The translations under genes and the position numbers were made by a program. 64,000 nt of DNA from Sindora glabra (lineage: Eukaryota > Streptophyta > Magnoliopsida > Fabales > Fabaceae), in contig CM035233.1 in NCBI GenBank assembly GCA_020226215.1, positions 55,947,751 to 56,011,750 on the forward strand, given 5' to 3'. Position 1 is the stretch's first letter, and every line of letters begins with the position of its first letter. Of this stretch, positions 45,001 through 58,480 are shown piece by piece. The notes beneath the pieces are model-generated. The model saw only the letters and a list, made by a program, of their open reading frames with translations, was not told the origin of the DNA and ran no database searches.

Positions 45001-47290
45001 ATCACATAGGTACATACATGTTGATATATGTGTCAAGTTTCAACTTCCTCTCTAGGCATCTCCGAGAACTTTGAAAGGAGCAGCTGCTCGCTTTGGGTAA
45101 GCATTGCGTTTGCCCTTTAGATCCATATTCTTATGTTAGTTTTCAGATTTTTTATTTCCCGTGCTCCCAGAGTACTTTGTTCGGTGAGTTTGATAATCAT
45201 TTATGCACTCGGACAGGATCTGAAATTTTCAGACAATATGCTACTGCCACCACAATCTGTTTTCCCAGAAGTAAGGACAATTCCGTCAATTTACCAAATA
45301 GTGAACAAATTGCAACTGCTACTACCTAGTCTAAATACAGATTGGGAAGTTTAAGTTAAGCAATTTCTCATACAATTCAATTATTTATCAAGCAAGTCAT
45401 TGACTTTTTTGCATGATGGTTAGGCTCTTGAGCTAAGCAGTTCCCAGCCTCAGTTCCTCACTCTCCCTTGCACTCTTTTAACAATGTCTGACGATTGTGT
45501 ATATTCAATTTCTAGCATATTAATTCTACAGAATTTAAGGATAACAACCAATAGCTGACAATATCTTGCCACACAAGTTGCAAGCAATATGTTTGATATT
45601 CACAAAAATTGCACAAATCTTGAAGGTTACGATTAAGCAAGCATTCAGTTTCTGCACAAATCTCAGTCCGATTTGCTGTGTCTTCAACTTTCTTCCTGGG
45701 CATCTCTGACATGAAGTCACTTATTGGCGCAAGATTTTTTCATGGAACTGGTTAGCTGTCCTCAATAAACAATTAAATTCCACGAGTTTTTTTTTTCCCT
45801 GTCGGTAGAGTGACTAATCTAATAATCGCACACCCGTAATGATCTAAAAGTGAATTCAGATGCAGAGGAAGCTGAAGCTTTCCAGAAACAAGAATATCAT
45901 TCTAAGTGAGAACAATGTGCATGATTTCACCAAGCAATATTCCAGTACTAACTCTCTGAAACTTCCTGCTTTCTGTATTTTAACAAATCCAATATTTCAA
46001 TATTATGGTAGAATAAATGTTAAAATTGAGATCTGATTCCTTAAGATGTCAAAATATGATAGTCAATAGTGTCGAAAGAGAACAAAAACCTTAACCAGAT
46101 TTAAATTTTGACAGTTCATATAAACATCATAGCAATGTAGAGACAGAGTGGTCTCTTGGTATCTTCTAAGCAATCCAAGTATCAAAGAGTTCTTGTCAAC
46201 TAAGATATATGCCACAAAAGTGGCTTTCATGGAGAATCAACCCACACAGACTGAAACACAATAACTTAAACCCTGAAGGACAATTAAAAACAAAATTATT
46301 ATCCATTGAAGTTTGAAGCATACGTACAGAAGAAAGTTTACAATTCTCCTTCAACATTAACAGCAGGTTAAATAGGATGCCAAACCCCTGCTCCAGCATC
46401 ACCACATAAATGTGTTATGTCATCTTCGGGTACATCAAGCAGAAAGATTCCATGAATCTCTTCAACAACATTGTATTATTCCACTGGTACCATTTCTTCA
46501 ATGAAATATAGGCACAATAATGATTTGCAATCTTAATTTTATATAGAATAATAAATAATTCAATCTTTCAAAACTAACCTGTATAATAATAATAATAAAA
46601 ATTTATATCTTCTTTTATTTTATTTCACTTGTCTACCATAATTATATTAAATAAAATCCGAAACTTTTCATTAAAAATTTTTTACAAAAATAATTCATAT
46701 AAATCTTTTAACTAAATTTTTTTTATATATTTATAACTTGAAATAATTTAATAAAATGATAATATTATTCTAAAATATATTATTTTTATAAAATTATTTT
46801 CTACTTAATTACAAATTACTTTTAAATCTTTTTTTCTATTTAAAGTAATCAAAAAATTATTATTTGTATGTGATCCATAGATATGTAATCAAAATTCTAT
46901 TAGAATGTTACGTTTCATTCCATACATCATCTAATAGAATTATTTTTAGTATTTAAATATAAATTTCCCAAAACCGCCTATTCCGAAGACGCATCAAACA
47001 ACAGAAATCCCGACTCACAGCAGAAATTCATATACTTCTCCTTCCATTTTGCTTTTCTTCCTTCGAAATAAGCAGAATCCACAGAGAACCTAAGCCTATT
47101 GCCAATTCCCAATAATACAAATTGACGCAAGTAAAGTGAAGACCCATGAAGAGGGCAACGAAACCTCATACCTGTAAATTGAGGTGAGATCTAGATCTGT
47201 ATAGCGATTTTCAGGAGGAAAAGTACTGCGAAATACCAATACAACTGCAGAGTGAGAAACACAAAAAGAAACCCTAGGTCCTTATTATAT
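45001..47290 (-). other. Possible transcribed locus, gene not identified
   Basis: Composition is gene-like and differs from neighbours. On the minus strand, 47180-47290 looks like an untranslated first exon with a CTAGGGTTTCTTTTT start and a TTTACAG/GTATGAG donor near 47171. Inside are unlinked open pieces, for example minus 46.4 kb with IHGIFLLDVPEDDITHLCGD interrupted by stops, and minus 45512-45712 containing MPRKKVEDTANRTEICAETE. None matches a family I know and no consistent gene model could be built. It may be a noncoding RNA or a decayed gene. Confidence 0.3.
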
Positions 47291-47339
47291 AGATAAAGCA
47301 AGCTTAAAAATAGAAAAGAAAAAATCATTGTATATCACT

Positions 47340-47570
47340 GAGTATTTTTGAATCCGGACCGGACCGGCAGGGAATGGACCCAGGTCCGCTCAGGATAAGC
47401 GGTTCACCCCTTTGAACCGGTATGGCCCGGTAATTTTCCGGTTAACCCGTCGAACCGGGTGGGTAAACCAAAAAATCCTTATGTGCCTCAATAAAAAATA
47501 TAACCTGCGATGCGGAGACGTCGATCTTGGGACCTCGAACTCAAAGCCACATACTTTACCACTGGACTTT
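47340..47570 (-). repeat. GC-rich repeat with tRNA-like Pol III boxes, SINE-like
   Basis: On the minus strand CCAGTGGTAAAGTATGTGG resembles a tRNA box A region and GAGTTCGAGGTCC a box B, about 20 bp apart, which is shorter than in true tRNAs. Beyond them lies a CCGGTT/AACCGG-rich segment (GAACCGGTATGGCCCGGTAA). Such CCGGTTCAACCGG repeats are dispersed in many plant genomes. The class is uncertain; SINE or DNA transposon are both possible. Confidence 0.35.
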
Positions 47571-50552
47571 TTTTATATATAACCCAGATTTATTTCTTAA
47601 AATTTTTATCAATAATGTTTTTTACTTTCGATTATATATAATTAAATCATTCATATTTAACAAATATGTACTTAATTTAAATTTTTATTAAATTAAAATA
47701 ATGTATAATTTTAATATTATAAAATAATAAAAATCTGTATTAGATGATTGTAATTGTAGTAAAATTAATATTCAAAAATGATATTCCACTAATATATTAA
47801 TTCATTTAAATATAAATTTTTAACAAATGATACTCTTATAATTTGAATACAAAATATTATGTTTTAGCTATTTTGGAAATTTTTTACATTAATTCCTTTA
47901 TCAATTATTCCTTTTATCATTACATTACTCATAATTGTAATAAGATTAATATTTATTTATTATTTAAAAATAATGAACTTGTACTAATTAAATAAAATTA
48001 TTTATATATAATATATAATTTATTATATATAAAAATATAAAAATCAATTTAACTAGTAATTTAGTTTGTTGAATCAATTTGACCTTAATTTGCTCGCCTT
48101 ATTAGCTCAATGATTTATTCGGATCTGAAAATACTTATCACTAATTAAGTCATGTATTAATATCTTACTCCATCCGTTCTTATTTATCTGTCGTCATTAA
48201 CCAATTTTACATATATTAAGAAAGTAGTTGAATTTATTTATTTTTAATAAATTTTACAAGATTATCCTTTATGCATAAAATTTAAGATAATTGAAGATAG
48301 GAAAAAAATATAAAAAAATAAATACAAGTTAACTAATAGTGTAGAATAATAAAGTATTTATTAATGAAAGAAAAGTATAAATTTGAAAAAAAAATATTTA
48401 ATACTTCATTAGAATTCTAAAGCGACAGATAAAAAGGAACAATTTTTTTTAAAAAAATATAACAGATAAAAAGAAATGAAATGAATATTAAATTTAATTA
48501 TATATTAAATTAATTTTTTAAAAAAAATTATATAGTTTATAATAATATATTAATAATTAAATTTAATATATTATTTAAATAATAATATATTATAAAAAAT
48601 TTAAAAAAATAAAAATTTAAAATATATTATTAATTTGATAATATATTAATATATCATTAAATTTAATTATATATTAATTTTATTTTTTAAAAATTACATT
48701 TATCATATTATATAATATTATATTAAAAATTAAACTTAAATTTGAAATTGTCGCAATCGTAAAAATAATGAAGATCCAGGTGTATTGATTCCGCGGGGCA
48801 GCGTGCCAGCGGAAAAATATGCCAGCCTTGACGTATTTCTACGCGTCTTCTAGGTTTCATCAAAAGTGCGCACTTCACGCTGCAAAGGCCCCGTTTAATT
48901 TACCCAAAAACAAATTGCACACCTTACGTTTAAAAATATTTTATTAAAATTTTAAAATGATAAATAAAAAAATAATTTTTTTTTTAAAATACGACAAATA
49001 AAAAAAAAAGGAAATATTTCAAAGCAAATAACGCTAGAGGCAGTGTTTACAAAACATTAATCACGAACCTTTTTAATGTCGGCATTATTATAATGTTTAT
49101 TAAGGATCATGAAGATAAAGTGAAGCCTAACTTTAGCTTTATGACCAATGAAGAGATCGGTGGTGAGGATCTGGAAAGAGGGGTCGGCGCATATATGCAA
49201 GTTGAAAGCTTTGCTTTCAGTAATGAAGCGAAAATAAGGACGGTTAACATGAACTAGTTTACGACAAAATTACGGAGTTTTAGGCAAGTCAAATAGGGAT
49301 GGACATAAAAACCAGCGTCGTCTTAAAAAAAGGGTACTCAAAGAGTCCTGCCTAAGCATTGAGAGAAAGATGGTGGCGGCCGGCCATGTAATTTTAATTA
49401 GAAGTAAAATAAAATTATAAGTAACTAATTCAAAATTTTTAAATTGCAAATAGCTACTTAAAAAAAGTGTAAAATTATGAGAAGTAATTTAATTTATAAT
49501 TAATTATTTTCATCAATATATTAAACAAGTCCTAATTCTTTAATATATTGCTAGCTTTCATTTTTTATATCAAAAAGGATAATTGATTTGCGTGGTGTTG
49601 ATTATGTTTAATGTAAATAGTTAATAAATTAATTTATAACTAATAGCAATAGTTGATAACTGATTAATTATCTTATTGCATTAAAAATATTTGATAAAAT
49701 TAAATGTTGAATTAATTAAAAAAATTAAAAAATGACATGAATTTTTTTTTTGTAATAATATGTATGGTAGTTTACTTGATATAGATATGCAAGGCTAAGG
49801 GTTTAAATCCTTGCACCACTAAAATAACATTGTGAGCCACTGCATTACCAAATATGCCAACATAAAAAGCATGTTAATATAAATAAATATATAAATTAAA
49901 ATAATTCATATTTATTTTGAAAGCAAGTTCTATTTGTATATAAATATATTTAAAATAAAAATATAGTTAATTATATTTTTAGCATTACATATTTATTTAT
50001 GTAAGTATTATTTATTTATTTTGTATTCAACACAAAAATATAATTACTAAAAATATAATGAAGTACTTATATTATCAATTTATTACACCATCAAGAATAT
50101 TTAATTAGTTTTTGGATAAACTATTGACACTAAAAGGAAGGGAAATGGAATTTTCATGGATTATAGTTGTTGCATCGCTTGGAATTTGAATTTTTGCATG
50201 ATATGATCAATTAAGTATTTGAGGGATTTATAAAAAAAATAAAATAATAAAATAAAATAGTTGAATATTTAGGACTAAAGTAATAGGCACATTTGAAATT
50301 CTAGTGTTGGTGACTTTGAAAAATTTATTAAACTTATAAACATATACTTGCATTAAATTTTGAAAAGTGAAATAAATACCTAAATGCGTAATTGTGAACA
50401 AAAAGGCAAATTAAAGGGTGTTGAAAGAGTTAAGAAGTGATATTTCTCCTTTCTAATTTATCTTTGACCATCCTTTCTTTACCCAATGAAAGATGAGAGG
50501 TGCCCTTCTCATTTTCTACTTTTAGCAAGAATCATAAAAGGTTTGATTTAAG
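47571..50552. other. AT-rich intergenic stretch with two short GC-richer islands
   Basis: 48780-48895 (TTCCGCGGGGCAGCGTGCC onward) and 49030-49390 stand out. The former ends in GGCCCCGTTTAATTTACCC, a MITE-like terminus without a matched partner. Flanks are AT-rich with ATATTAAT runs. Apart from the small open frame at 49093-49257, nothing codes. Confidence 0.4.
49093..49257 (+). other. 54-codon open frame in a GC-richer island, unknown
   Basis: Starts ATG and ends TAG, encoding a peptide rich in charged residues (MFIKDHEDKVKPNFSFMTNE then EIGGEDLERGVGAYMQVES). The opposite strand is also open over the same span (for example RPYFRFITESKAFNLHICAD). One of the two may be a fragment of a real exon. 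No splice sites or homology were recognised, so neither is called a gene. Confidence 0.25.
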
Positions 50553-51755
50553 TAAGGGTGTCAAACGGACTCAACCGAGTATCTATGAATTTTGGTAGAT
50601 TCAAACCCACTGAAATTAGGTTCATTTTCTTATGGATAATAAGGACCTAGTCTATCATGAATTGGGCAGATATAGACTAGTTCATGAACTTTTAGTTAAA
50701 GTTCACAAATTGGTTCGAGTCTATTACAAACTTTAGTAGATTCATAGTTATAAAATTTGATCTTTTTTTGTAGATAATTGAGATCAGTCTATAGTTAGCT
50801 TGATTTGCACATTTGACGCTCCTAAATTTAGGTAGACCCAACCTGAACCTAATTGAATTCGAAACCATTAAAGACTTATTACTTTGAATCCATTAAAGAT
50901 CCAAACCTTTTATTGATTAAAAGATTCAAAATGAACATATTTGGACTTACTAATAAAAATATAATTTCAAAAATTTTTAATAAAAAATAAAAAGTTATTT
51001 TTCTTCATTGATAATAATTACATTTGAGGATCTATTACTTTGGATTCATTAAAGAACTAGACTCATTAGAAGCATAACAAAACCTAATTAAAAGATTTAA
51101 CATAAATCTATTTAAGTCTGCTAATAAAAATATAATTTTAAAATTTTTAATAAAAATAAAAAGTAATTTTTTCATTAACAATAATTACACTTAAGGAATT
51201 ATATTTATTTTCTTGTTTACATTTATTCTTATTTCACTGTTTCATACTATTCATATTAACTTTAGGATAAATATAGGTTATATCATTATTAGCTTTGTTA
51301 AATAAAAATTATATGTCAACTCATGAATAATTATTTATTCATTTATATTATAAATACATACTTTTGCATTATACAAACTAATATTATAAAATGGAGAAAA
51401 TATTATTTTAAAATAATTTTAAAATTATTTATCTTAAATAAATTATCATAATATCCTTATACATGTGATAATATTAATTTTTATATAATAATAGGTTAAT
51501 TATAGAATATGTCATTCAAATTGATCTAATGTGATACTTAAAAGAGATTTGAGACTGATTAAATATCTATAAGAGATAAACTCATACATTGTATAAATTA
51601 ATAATAATAAGTCTAATGTTATACTAAAAAAGGACTTAAGATCCACTGGATATTTAATTATTAGATTCAAACTCAAATCATTAAGTAGTTAGGCTAATTT
51701 GGGTAAAACTTATTAAATAAATACACATTAGATATGGATCTTTTTGTCATCCCTA
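50553..51755. mobile_element. hAT-like non-autonomous element with internal tandem duplication
   Basis: The left end TAAGGGTGTCAAACGGACTC pairs with the right end, reverse complement TAGGGATGACAAAAAGATCC; TAGGG(G/A)TG(T/A)CAAA is a common hAT terminus. Flanking octamers GATTTAAG and ATTTTTAC agree at only part of their positions, so the target duplication is decayed or the boundary is off. A 166-bp tandem duplication (about 50871-51030 and 51031-51196) shares TATTACTTTG(A/G)AT(C/T)CATTAA, TAATAAAAATATAATTT and TTTTTAATAAAAA. There is no transposase. Confidence 0.6.
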
Positions 51756-52515
51756 ATTTTTACTCTCCTTTTCAAGCTTTAAGCTCTTTATCTAGAAGCA
51801 CTCCACTTTCTCTTAAATCCCCTGCATTTTAAGAGCTTAATCTTCATCAATCAACATCTTAAACCCCCTTTCTCTATGCCTTGTAAGTAGCATTCTTCTG
51901 AAACTTTTCTTTGATTTCATTCAATTCCTTATATTTAACTAATAAATAATTTTAGAATAATTTGGAATATTTTGCATTTCTTGCTTGAAAAATTATGATT
52001 TTTATAAAGAATCTTATTTTACAATAAGTTGCTCATGAATTATAATATTTTGGTTGAAACATTCAAGGTTATAAGTGAGATTGGTGGCAAAATTTATCAA
52101 GTGAACAATTTTTATGACGAAGAATCTACAAAAGTTCTCAAAATAATCCATTATACCTAAGGAATTACTCTCTAAACATATATAATTGATAATATCATGT
52201 CATCTTCTAGAAATTCATACAGTTCAAGGTTTTTAACCATATTGTGGGTTTTATTATGTATGATATGAAGATAAATGATCATAATAGGAATAACTAGAAA
52301 TGATATGGATAAGTATACTTATGTTAGATAGTAAATGAATATGATGGGGTTGTGCAAAGAGGCATAGTATTGTTGTAACTTGTGAATTTATATTATGATT
52401 GATATTTTAAAGAATAAACTTTATTGATATCCCTATGAAATTGGGATGGAAATTGTTTTGTTCTTAGTTGTGCATGCAATTTTAGAATGAGTATCAAAAC
52501 ATTAAGTGAGCCTTG

Positions 52516-52590
<75 letters not shown>

Positions 52591-52999
52591 AATGTACATT
52601 CATACATAATAACTTGACCTTTCCTAAATATTTAAATAATAAGAAAAACTATTTAATTGCTTATGAATTTTTGAAAATGTTATTGTTATTATAGTAATCA
52701 GATTGAAATGTTATATATGGAACTTGTTTAGAATTCAATAAATTGTATATGAATGAAAATTGATGATTTTGAGGGTGATGATATTTATACTATGGCTTTT
52801 TGCTTTAGATCACTATATCTATTTATGAAAGGATAAGACTGACTGAAAGTCACAAAAAAGCTAATCTTTTTGTTGTATTTGAAATTATATTGATTGCTTA
52901 AATCTTCGTAGAATTGGTATGAGTAATTATGAATATACTTGATAACATATTGAATAAAAGTTAGGTTGGAATCATTAATTCGACCTTTAATTATAAAAG
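51756..52999. other. Intergenic sequence, no gene seen
   Basis: AT-rich, with a long TA microsatellite (separate entry). No open frame above background. Confidence 0.45.
52516..52585. repeat. (TA)n microsatellite, about 35 units
   Basis: An uninterrupted TA run of roughly 70 bp between CCTTGT and GGCATAATG. Likely highly variable in length. Confidence 0.95.
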
Positions 53000-55230
53000 T
53001 TTATATAAAGAATATATGTATATTATCATGAACTAACTCTAGTCGTAACTGGTATAAAACTCAATTACCTAGTTTCCACTAACCTAGCATACATTCTTTA
53101 ATAAAATGCTAAAACACACATTGGTTATTAATGAAAATGGATCATGCATCAAGGGGGAATAAATAAGATTTCATTCATCGAATATGATTTAATTACAAAA
53201 AGAGTTAAGCTTATTTATAATCAATTTAAGATTGAGAATAAACTAGCCTAACTAACACTAAAAGTCTTTGACCTTATATAGAATAAGGCCTAAAATATCT
53301 ACAACAAAATATCCACTTGTTGCCTTTTTACCATATCAAGTAAGCTTCCAATAGTCTAGTTCTAAGGTGGTGGTAGAGGCAAGTTAGTACAAGAATCTAT
53401 AAAAAAGGAACCCATTGAGGTAAGTCCTAACTTAGTGAGTAAACACTCAAGCAATGTAAAATTCAAATATTTAATATAGGCTTATCAATTGGATTCACTT
53501 TGCTTAAAACCTAAGTACTATAGCCATTTCAATTATAATCATAAATTATCATTAGCATTAATATGTCCTTTATATGACTATAGGAACTCAACCAAGCCAT
53601 CATTTAAAACATATATGTATTACATTCAAATTATTAAAGGTATAATAATAGTTAAAAAAAAAGCAAGTAAATATTTTTATAATTCTTATCCATCCTTATT
53701 TTTTATGAGCCTATTATTGTTCCTTTGAATTAATTTTATCCCTTATGAGTCATTATTGAATTCAATGTTCAAAGCAATATCAATATCCCCTATCTCATTT
53801 TTACAAGTAATAATACTAATTATCTTAATTCACATAAGCATTACAATTATACAGCATAATTATATTCATCAATAATACCATGCCTCCATTATATGGCCTT
53901 AAGTAATTTAACATATCAAATGCCATATTTGTATCTAATTCTAATAAATTTAAATATATAATAGTGGTACTTATGCTTAAAAAAGGCAAAATCCTTAATA
54001 GTATATTTATAGTTTAATTTTAAGGTTAAATATGCATTAAATGATCAATTATATTTGGTCATACTCTTAAAACATGAAAATGGGTTAGAAAAATTGATTT
54101 TGAACCTCCAATAACTTTTTGAAGGCTTGGAATCACTTCTAGAAATGATTCTAAATAGGTGTCTTTGTTTTAGAAATGAAGTTTCACTTTTGGAAGCAAT
54201 TCTACCTTTCTCGAAGAAGGGAAGTGCTTTTGAAGGCAATTTCGCTTCCATGAGAATGCTTCCAAAAGGTAAGGAATCATTTCTAAAAAGGATTCTTGGT
54301 CCTGTTTTCTATATTTTGGATTGAAGAAAGTGCTTCTAGAAGCAATTCTTGTATGCTTACCCCACATTTTTACAAAATACTATTGTTCATAAGTGAGAAG
54401 AATTCTTCAAAATCCAATACTCATGCATTGTAACATAAATCAAACATCATTTCATGTAAGAACAACATTATAACTATTAGTATTAACCTTTTATCCATAC
54501 CAATCATCAATATTACACAATCAAACACTAATTATTCAAACTCTAATAAAACCTGCTTAAAATTCATTTAAATCTTTCAAAATAATTAAAAGCTTAAGGA
54601 ATGATCATTCATTTAATATAAAGGAGGGGTTGGAAAGATAAAAGTGAGGATTGTTAGTTCAAAAACACGCAAAATCATCAAATTAAGTTTAGGGTTCATA
54701 TTTTCTCCTTTGGGCAAATATTCAAATTCCTTCAAATCCAAAGAAAACATTAGAGGATTTAGTTATGATAGGAATCTTACCGTATTTGTATAAAGGATTT
54801 GGTGAAGGTTTGAAATTGAGAAAAGTGGTGAGGAGTTTGACAATTAGGGATTTTATGTTTTGGAGAAATAAAGGTGGCCGATTTGAAATAGGTATAAAGG
54901 ACATAGTATAGGGGCAAAATGGGAAAACATCATATATCTCCTCTATACTCAATTACCCACTTTTAAACACCTTTAACTCTTTAACATTTTATTTTATCTA
55001 TCTTTTCTCAATTGTTTCTTGCAAGATTCTTAGATTTTATTCAATTAATCATTTTTACTTTACCTAACACTCTATCCATTTTTCTTATCATAATTTATCC
55101 ACTTCACATAAAATTTCATTTTAATTATTATCATCATAATTGATTAATTAGATCATTTATGAAATAAAAACTCTAAAATTCTAGAAAAAAGGTAGCATAT
55201 ATATGACTAGGTGCTGATGGCGTCCTTAAG
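53000..55230 (-). mobile_element. Gypsy LTR-like sequence, ends not defined
   Basis: The segment resembles the LTR at 21089-22949 in general layout but not in sequence identity: CTTAGTGAGTAAACACTCAAG near 53.43 kb, a block of GAAGCAATTC/TTCTAGAAGC motifs in both orientations (54.1-54.35 kb), then an AT-rich end with minus-strand promoter-like features. CCTAACTTAGTGAGTAAAC is a phrase I associate with plant gypsy LTRs. Small overlapping frames on both strands at 54045-54367 derive from the GAAGC motif block. Boundaries and class are uncertain. Confidence 0.35.
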
Positions 55231-58014
55231 AAATTGAAAAGTAAAGCCAACTTTCCTTAAGAAACATCAAATCTTCTCCCCAATAGATGTACAAAACCTT
55301 CCTTTTCTATGTAAAGGCCACCTTGGGAAATTAATCGTAAACTCTTGACATTATGATTTTGATTTAATATGTTTAATTAGAATGATTACCCATTAAGTTT
55401 CAATGTAAATGCACTCCGATCTTTCTTTTCTCTCGGAGAAATATCTTCTCTTTAGATATCCAATTGTTCCTTGATCGCTAAAGGTGGACCTACATCAAGA
55501 ATTCTCTTGGCATTTTGGTAAGTATTGGGATAGTTAAACTAGGTTTTGACATTATTTACATGGTGTTAAGCTTAAATTGAATTTCAAAGATCCTTACACA
55601 AAACATTGCATTTTGATGAGTTAAGCATATTCTTCTGTGTTGATAAGGTTGGTGGATAGTTATTGGTGATAGTTTCTCATGTTAATTATGATTCAAGTAG
55701 GATCATGGCATAATTAACTACAAAAAAGAAGGATACATTTAAAGAAATAATAATAAGTTATAAGTTATTTAAGATAATTTAATAGATTAAAATTTATTTT
55801 TTTAATAAATTAATGAATTAAATACTTTTAAAGTTAAACTTATAATTTATTGATCAAGTCATAAGTTATAAATCAATTTGTTTATTATGCTGAATACATC
55901 CATAATAGCAAAAAATAAAAGAAGAATCTTATAGGAAATGAAAATCTCTTATAAGCAAAAGTGCTAAAAAAGTTATTAATTTCACCGAATATTAACATTT
56001 CCCTTTTTATAATACAAAAATTCTCAAATATTAATTTGTAACGCAAAACAAACGAAAAATCTTTAAAATTCACGGTATAAAGGTAGTTTTTGAGTAATTT
56101 TTCTTTATTTTCACTAATGGCACACCTTTGTGCCCTCAAGATCGTGGGGTGCAAAGGAGGGGAGTTCGATTCCCCTCCCACACCTCCCTTCCCCAAACTC
56201 CTCCTATTATTAAATTTGTCAACATGAGAAATAATTTAAATAATGATAATAAGTCCAAATAGCATTATTATTTTTTGAAATTATCATAAACTAACAATAA
56301 AACATTGGTCAAATAAAGAGCGTGCTAATTTTGGACAATTTTCAACCGTTAAAGACAAAGATTCATGTTTTAAAAATCTTCCTTATTAGAATGAGAGAAA
56401 ATTCCTAATACGCTAATTTTAACGTCCTTTCGGGTCTCACCGTCTTGCAAAGAAAATTACTGATAAACCATGAATTTGTACGGAAGAAATTAAAATGAAA
56501 GCCCACAAAATCTACAGATGATTTTAGATGGTATAAAAATAGAAATAAGTGTATATTTTATTAGCACTTTTTATATGATATTACCAACAGCCCTGCATAA
56601 AATCTCCTTATTTACGAATTTCATTGTTATAACCGTGAAATTCGCAAAAAAATGAGTCATAGTATATTACTACCTGTAACTTGTACTGCCAAATTCCTGT
56701 CCCTGAAACAAAAAATTGAAGAAAAATGCTCTACAACATTTCAATAAAACATTTCATTTCAGTACACCAAAATCAGAAAGTTCCAAAGCTTATTTTATTT
56801 TCTTTAGAAGAATTTTTTTGTAAAAAAAAATTCATCTTCTTATATATAAATGAAGGAATATTATATATCTTTATATTTTATAATTAAAAAAACTCTAAAA
56901 TTATGATAAAGAAGGAAAACTTCTTTTTTGAAAAAAAATTATCTCCCACCAAATCCCCACCATTAATTCTAATTTTATCTTAATAGTTATAAAGAAGACA
57001 ATCTAAAAGTGTAAGTTTCCTCTGATAAAGAGAGAGAATAAATGAAACACACATTTATTAACTTTTTCTTTCTTAAAGTCATTCTTTATTTTTTATATTC
57101 ATCTTTTTTATAAAAACGTTAACTTAAAATTATTACACAAAAATTTTAAATTTTTATTTAATAAAATTATGATATAAATAATTAATAAATAAGTATATTA
57201 AATCCTTCTTTCTTATATTAATTATTTTCACCTCCCATGTTATTCTTTTGTATCGTAAAATAATTTTCTTATTTTCTTGTAATTTTTTGAAAATATTTAT
57301 CTGATAAAAGTAGATAATACGTAACAAATGACAAGGTATTATTTTCATTTATCGGCCAAGCAATACCTTTTCAGTACATGGTGAAGAGAGAGTTATTGTT
57401 ATTAAATTTATATATTAAAATTTAAAAAAAAAAGGAAAGTTACGTGTATTAAAAATTTTATACATGCAAGAAGTTTTTTTTTTTATGTGCCCACTCCTTG
57501 CAAAAATCTAGTATAAATGGTGGAACAATATATATTATTTTTATTTAAATATTCATTAAAAATTTTTACTTCAATTTTATAGCAACTATTAGAAATACTA
57601 ATAAAAATTTTAAAATTATTTATCAACAATAGAAAAAACTTATTTATATAAAAAAAGAGAAAAAAAATAACTCATTGAATGTCAAAATTTAAGTAACACT
57701 GTTGGATGATCCCACATGAAATTGATAATGATGTCATTCTTTCTTTTCATCTTAATAAACATATTTTATAAAATATATTTTTTGAAAAAAAGGAAGGAAG
57801 TAATTTGTCAATAAAGAGTCTTAAAATTTCATAAAGAAATGGAGATAACATATTTACAAGAAAAAATGAAATAAAGAAATTATTATAAGAAAGAGAAAGT
57901 TAATAAATATGTGCTTCACTTATTCTCACTCTTCATTAAAAGAAATTTTCACTTTTAAATTATTCTCTTTATAATCATTAGATGAAATTATAAAAAGTCT
58001 TAAAAGGCGTTTAA
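55231..58014. other. Intergenic sequence, no gene seen
   Basis: Complex but non-coding to about 55700, then AT-rich. A tRNA-like hairpin is listed separately at 56100-56190. Frames of 60-100 codons (for example 55885-56196 and 57154-57348, minus) show low-complexity composition only. Confidence 0.45.
56100..56190 (+). repeat. tRNA-like or SINE-like fragment with a T-arm-type hairpin
   Basis: GGAGGGGA-GTTCGAT-TCCCCTCC forms a perfect 8-bp hairpin whose GTTCGATTCC loop region matches the Pol III box B. It is preceded by TGCCCTCAAGATCGTGGGG. No acceptor stem, anticodon arm or proper box A can be folded, so it is not a functional tRNA; a SINE or other tRNA-derived remnant is more likely. Confidence 0.35.
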
Positions 58015-58480
58015 TTTATACAAGAAGTAACTTTTTATTGAAAATTAAATTTTTTACAAAATAATTTCCTTTATGAACTTCCTAAAAAATATTTGAAATT
58101 ATTTGATTGATACATAACGATTAACACTTTAGAGGAAGTAACTTCGGTTACTCCTTATATTTTATTTAGTTCAATTTTAAATATTTTTAAAAAATATCAA
58201 TAAAATAACTATTATATCCTCATATTATTATAATATAAATTAATAAATTTTAATTTTAATTATTGTTAATTAAATTTAATAAAAATAATTTTATTACCAT
58301 ATTCATAAATAGTATAAAAAAACAAAACCTACCTAAAAGAACGTGGGTAGAGAACTTCCCAATCCTCTATGGGTAATAGAACTTCTTTAGAAAATCTATT
58401 TCCGCCAATTATTTTCTTATTTTTTTAAAAATAAAACTTTCTATACTAGTAAAACAAATCAAATTATCTTTTAGTATATT
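58015..58480. mobile_element. MITE-like dispersed repeat, copy B (sister of 15240-15700)
   Basis: It shares ordered segments with copy A over its length (see that entry). Here the ends are clearer: left GTTTAATTTATACAAGAAGT then AACTTTTTA, and right reverse complement GATTTGTTTTACTAGTATAG then AAAGTTTTA, an imperfect inverted repeat of about 30 bp. No coding capacity. Confidence 0.6.

Noticed and set aside
47460..47570. Functional tRNA gene on the minus strand
   Set aside because: Box A-like and box B-like words are too close together (about 20 bp) and no cloverleaf forms; treated as a repeat instead.
54045..54367. Overlapping frames on both strands that could suggest a small gene
   Set aside because: They come from GAAGCAATTC-type motifs repeated in both orientations within LTR-like sequence.
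56100..56190. Functional tRNA gene
   Set aside because: Only the T-arm-like hairpin and box B are present. No acceptor stem, anticodon arm or box A of proper spacing could be folded.
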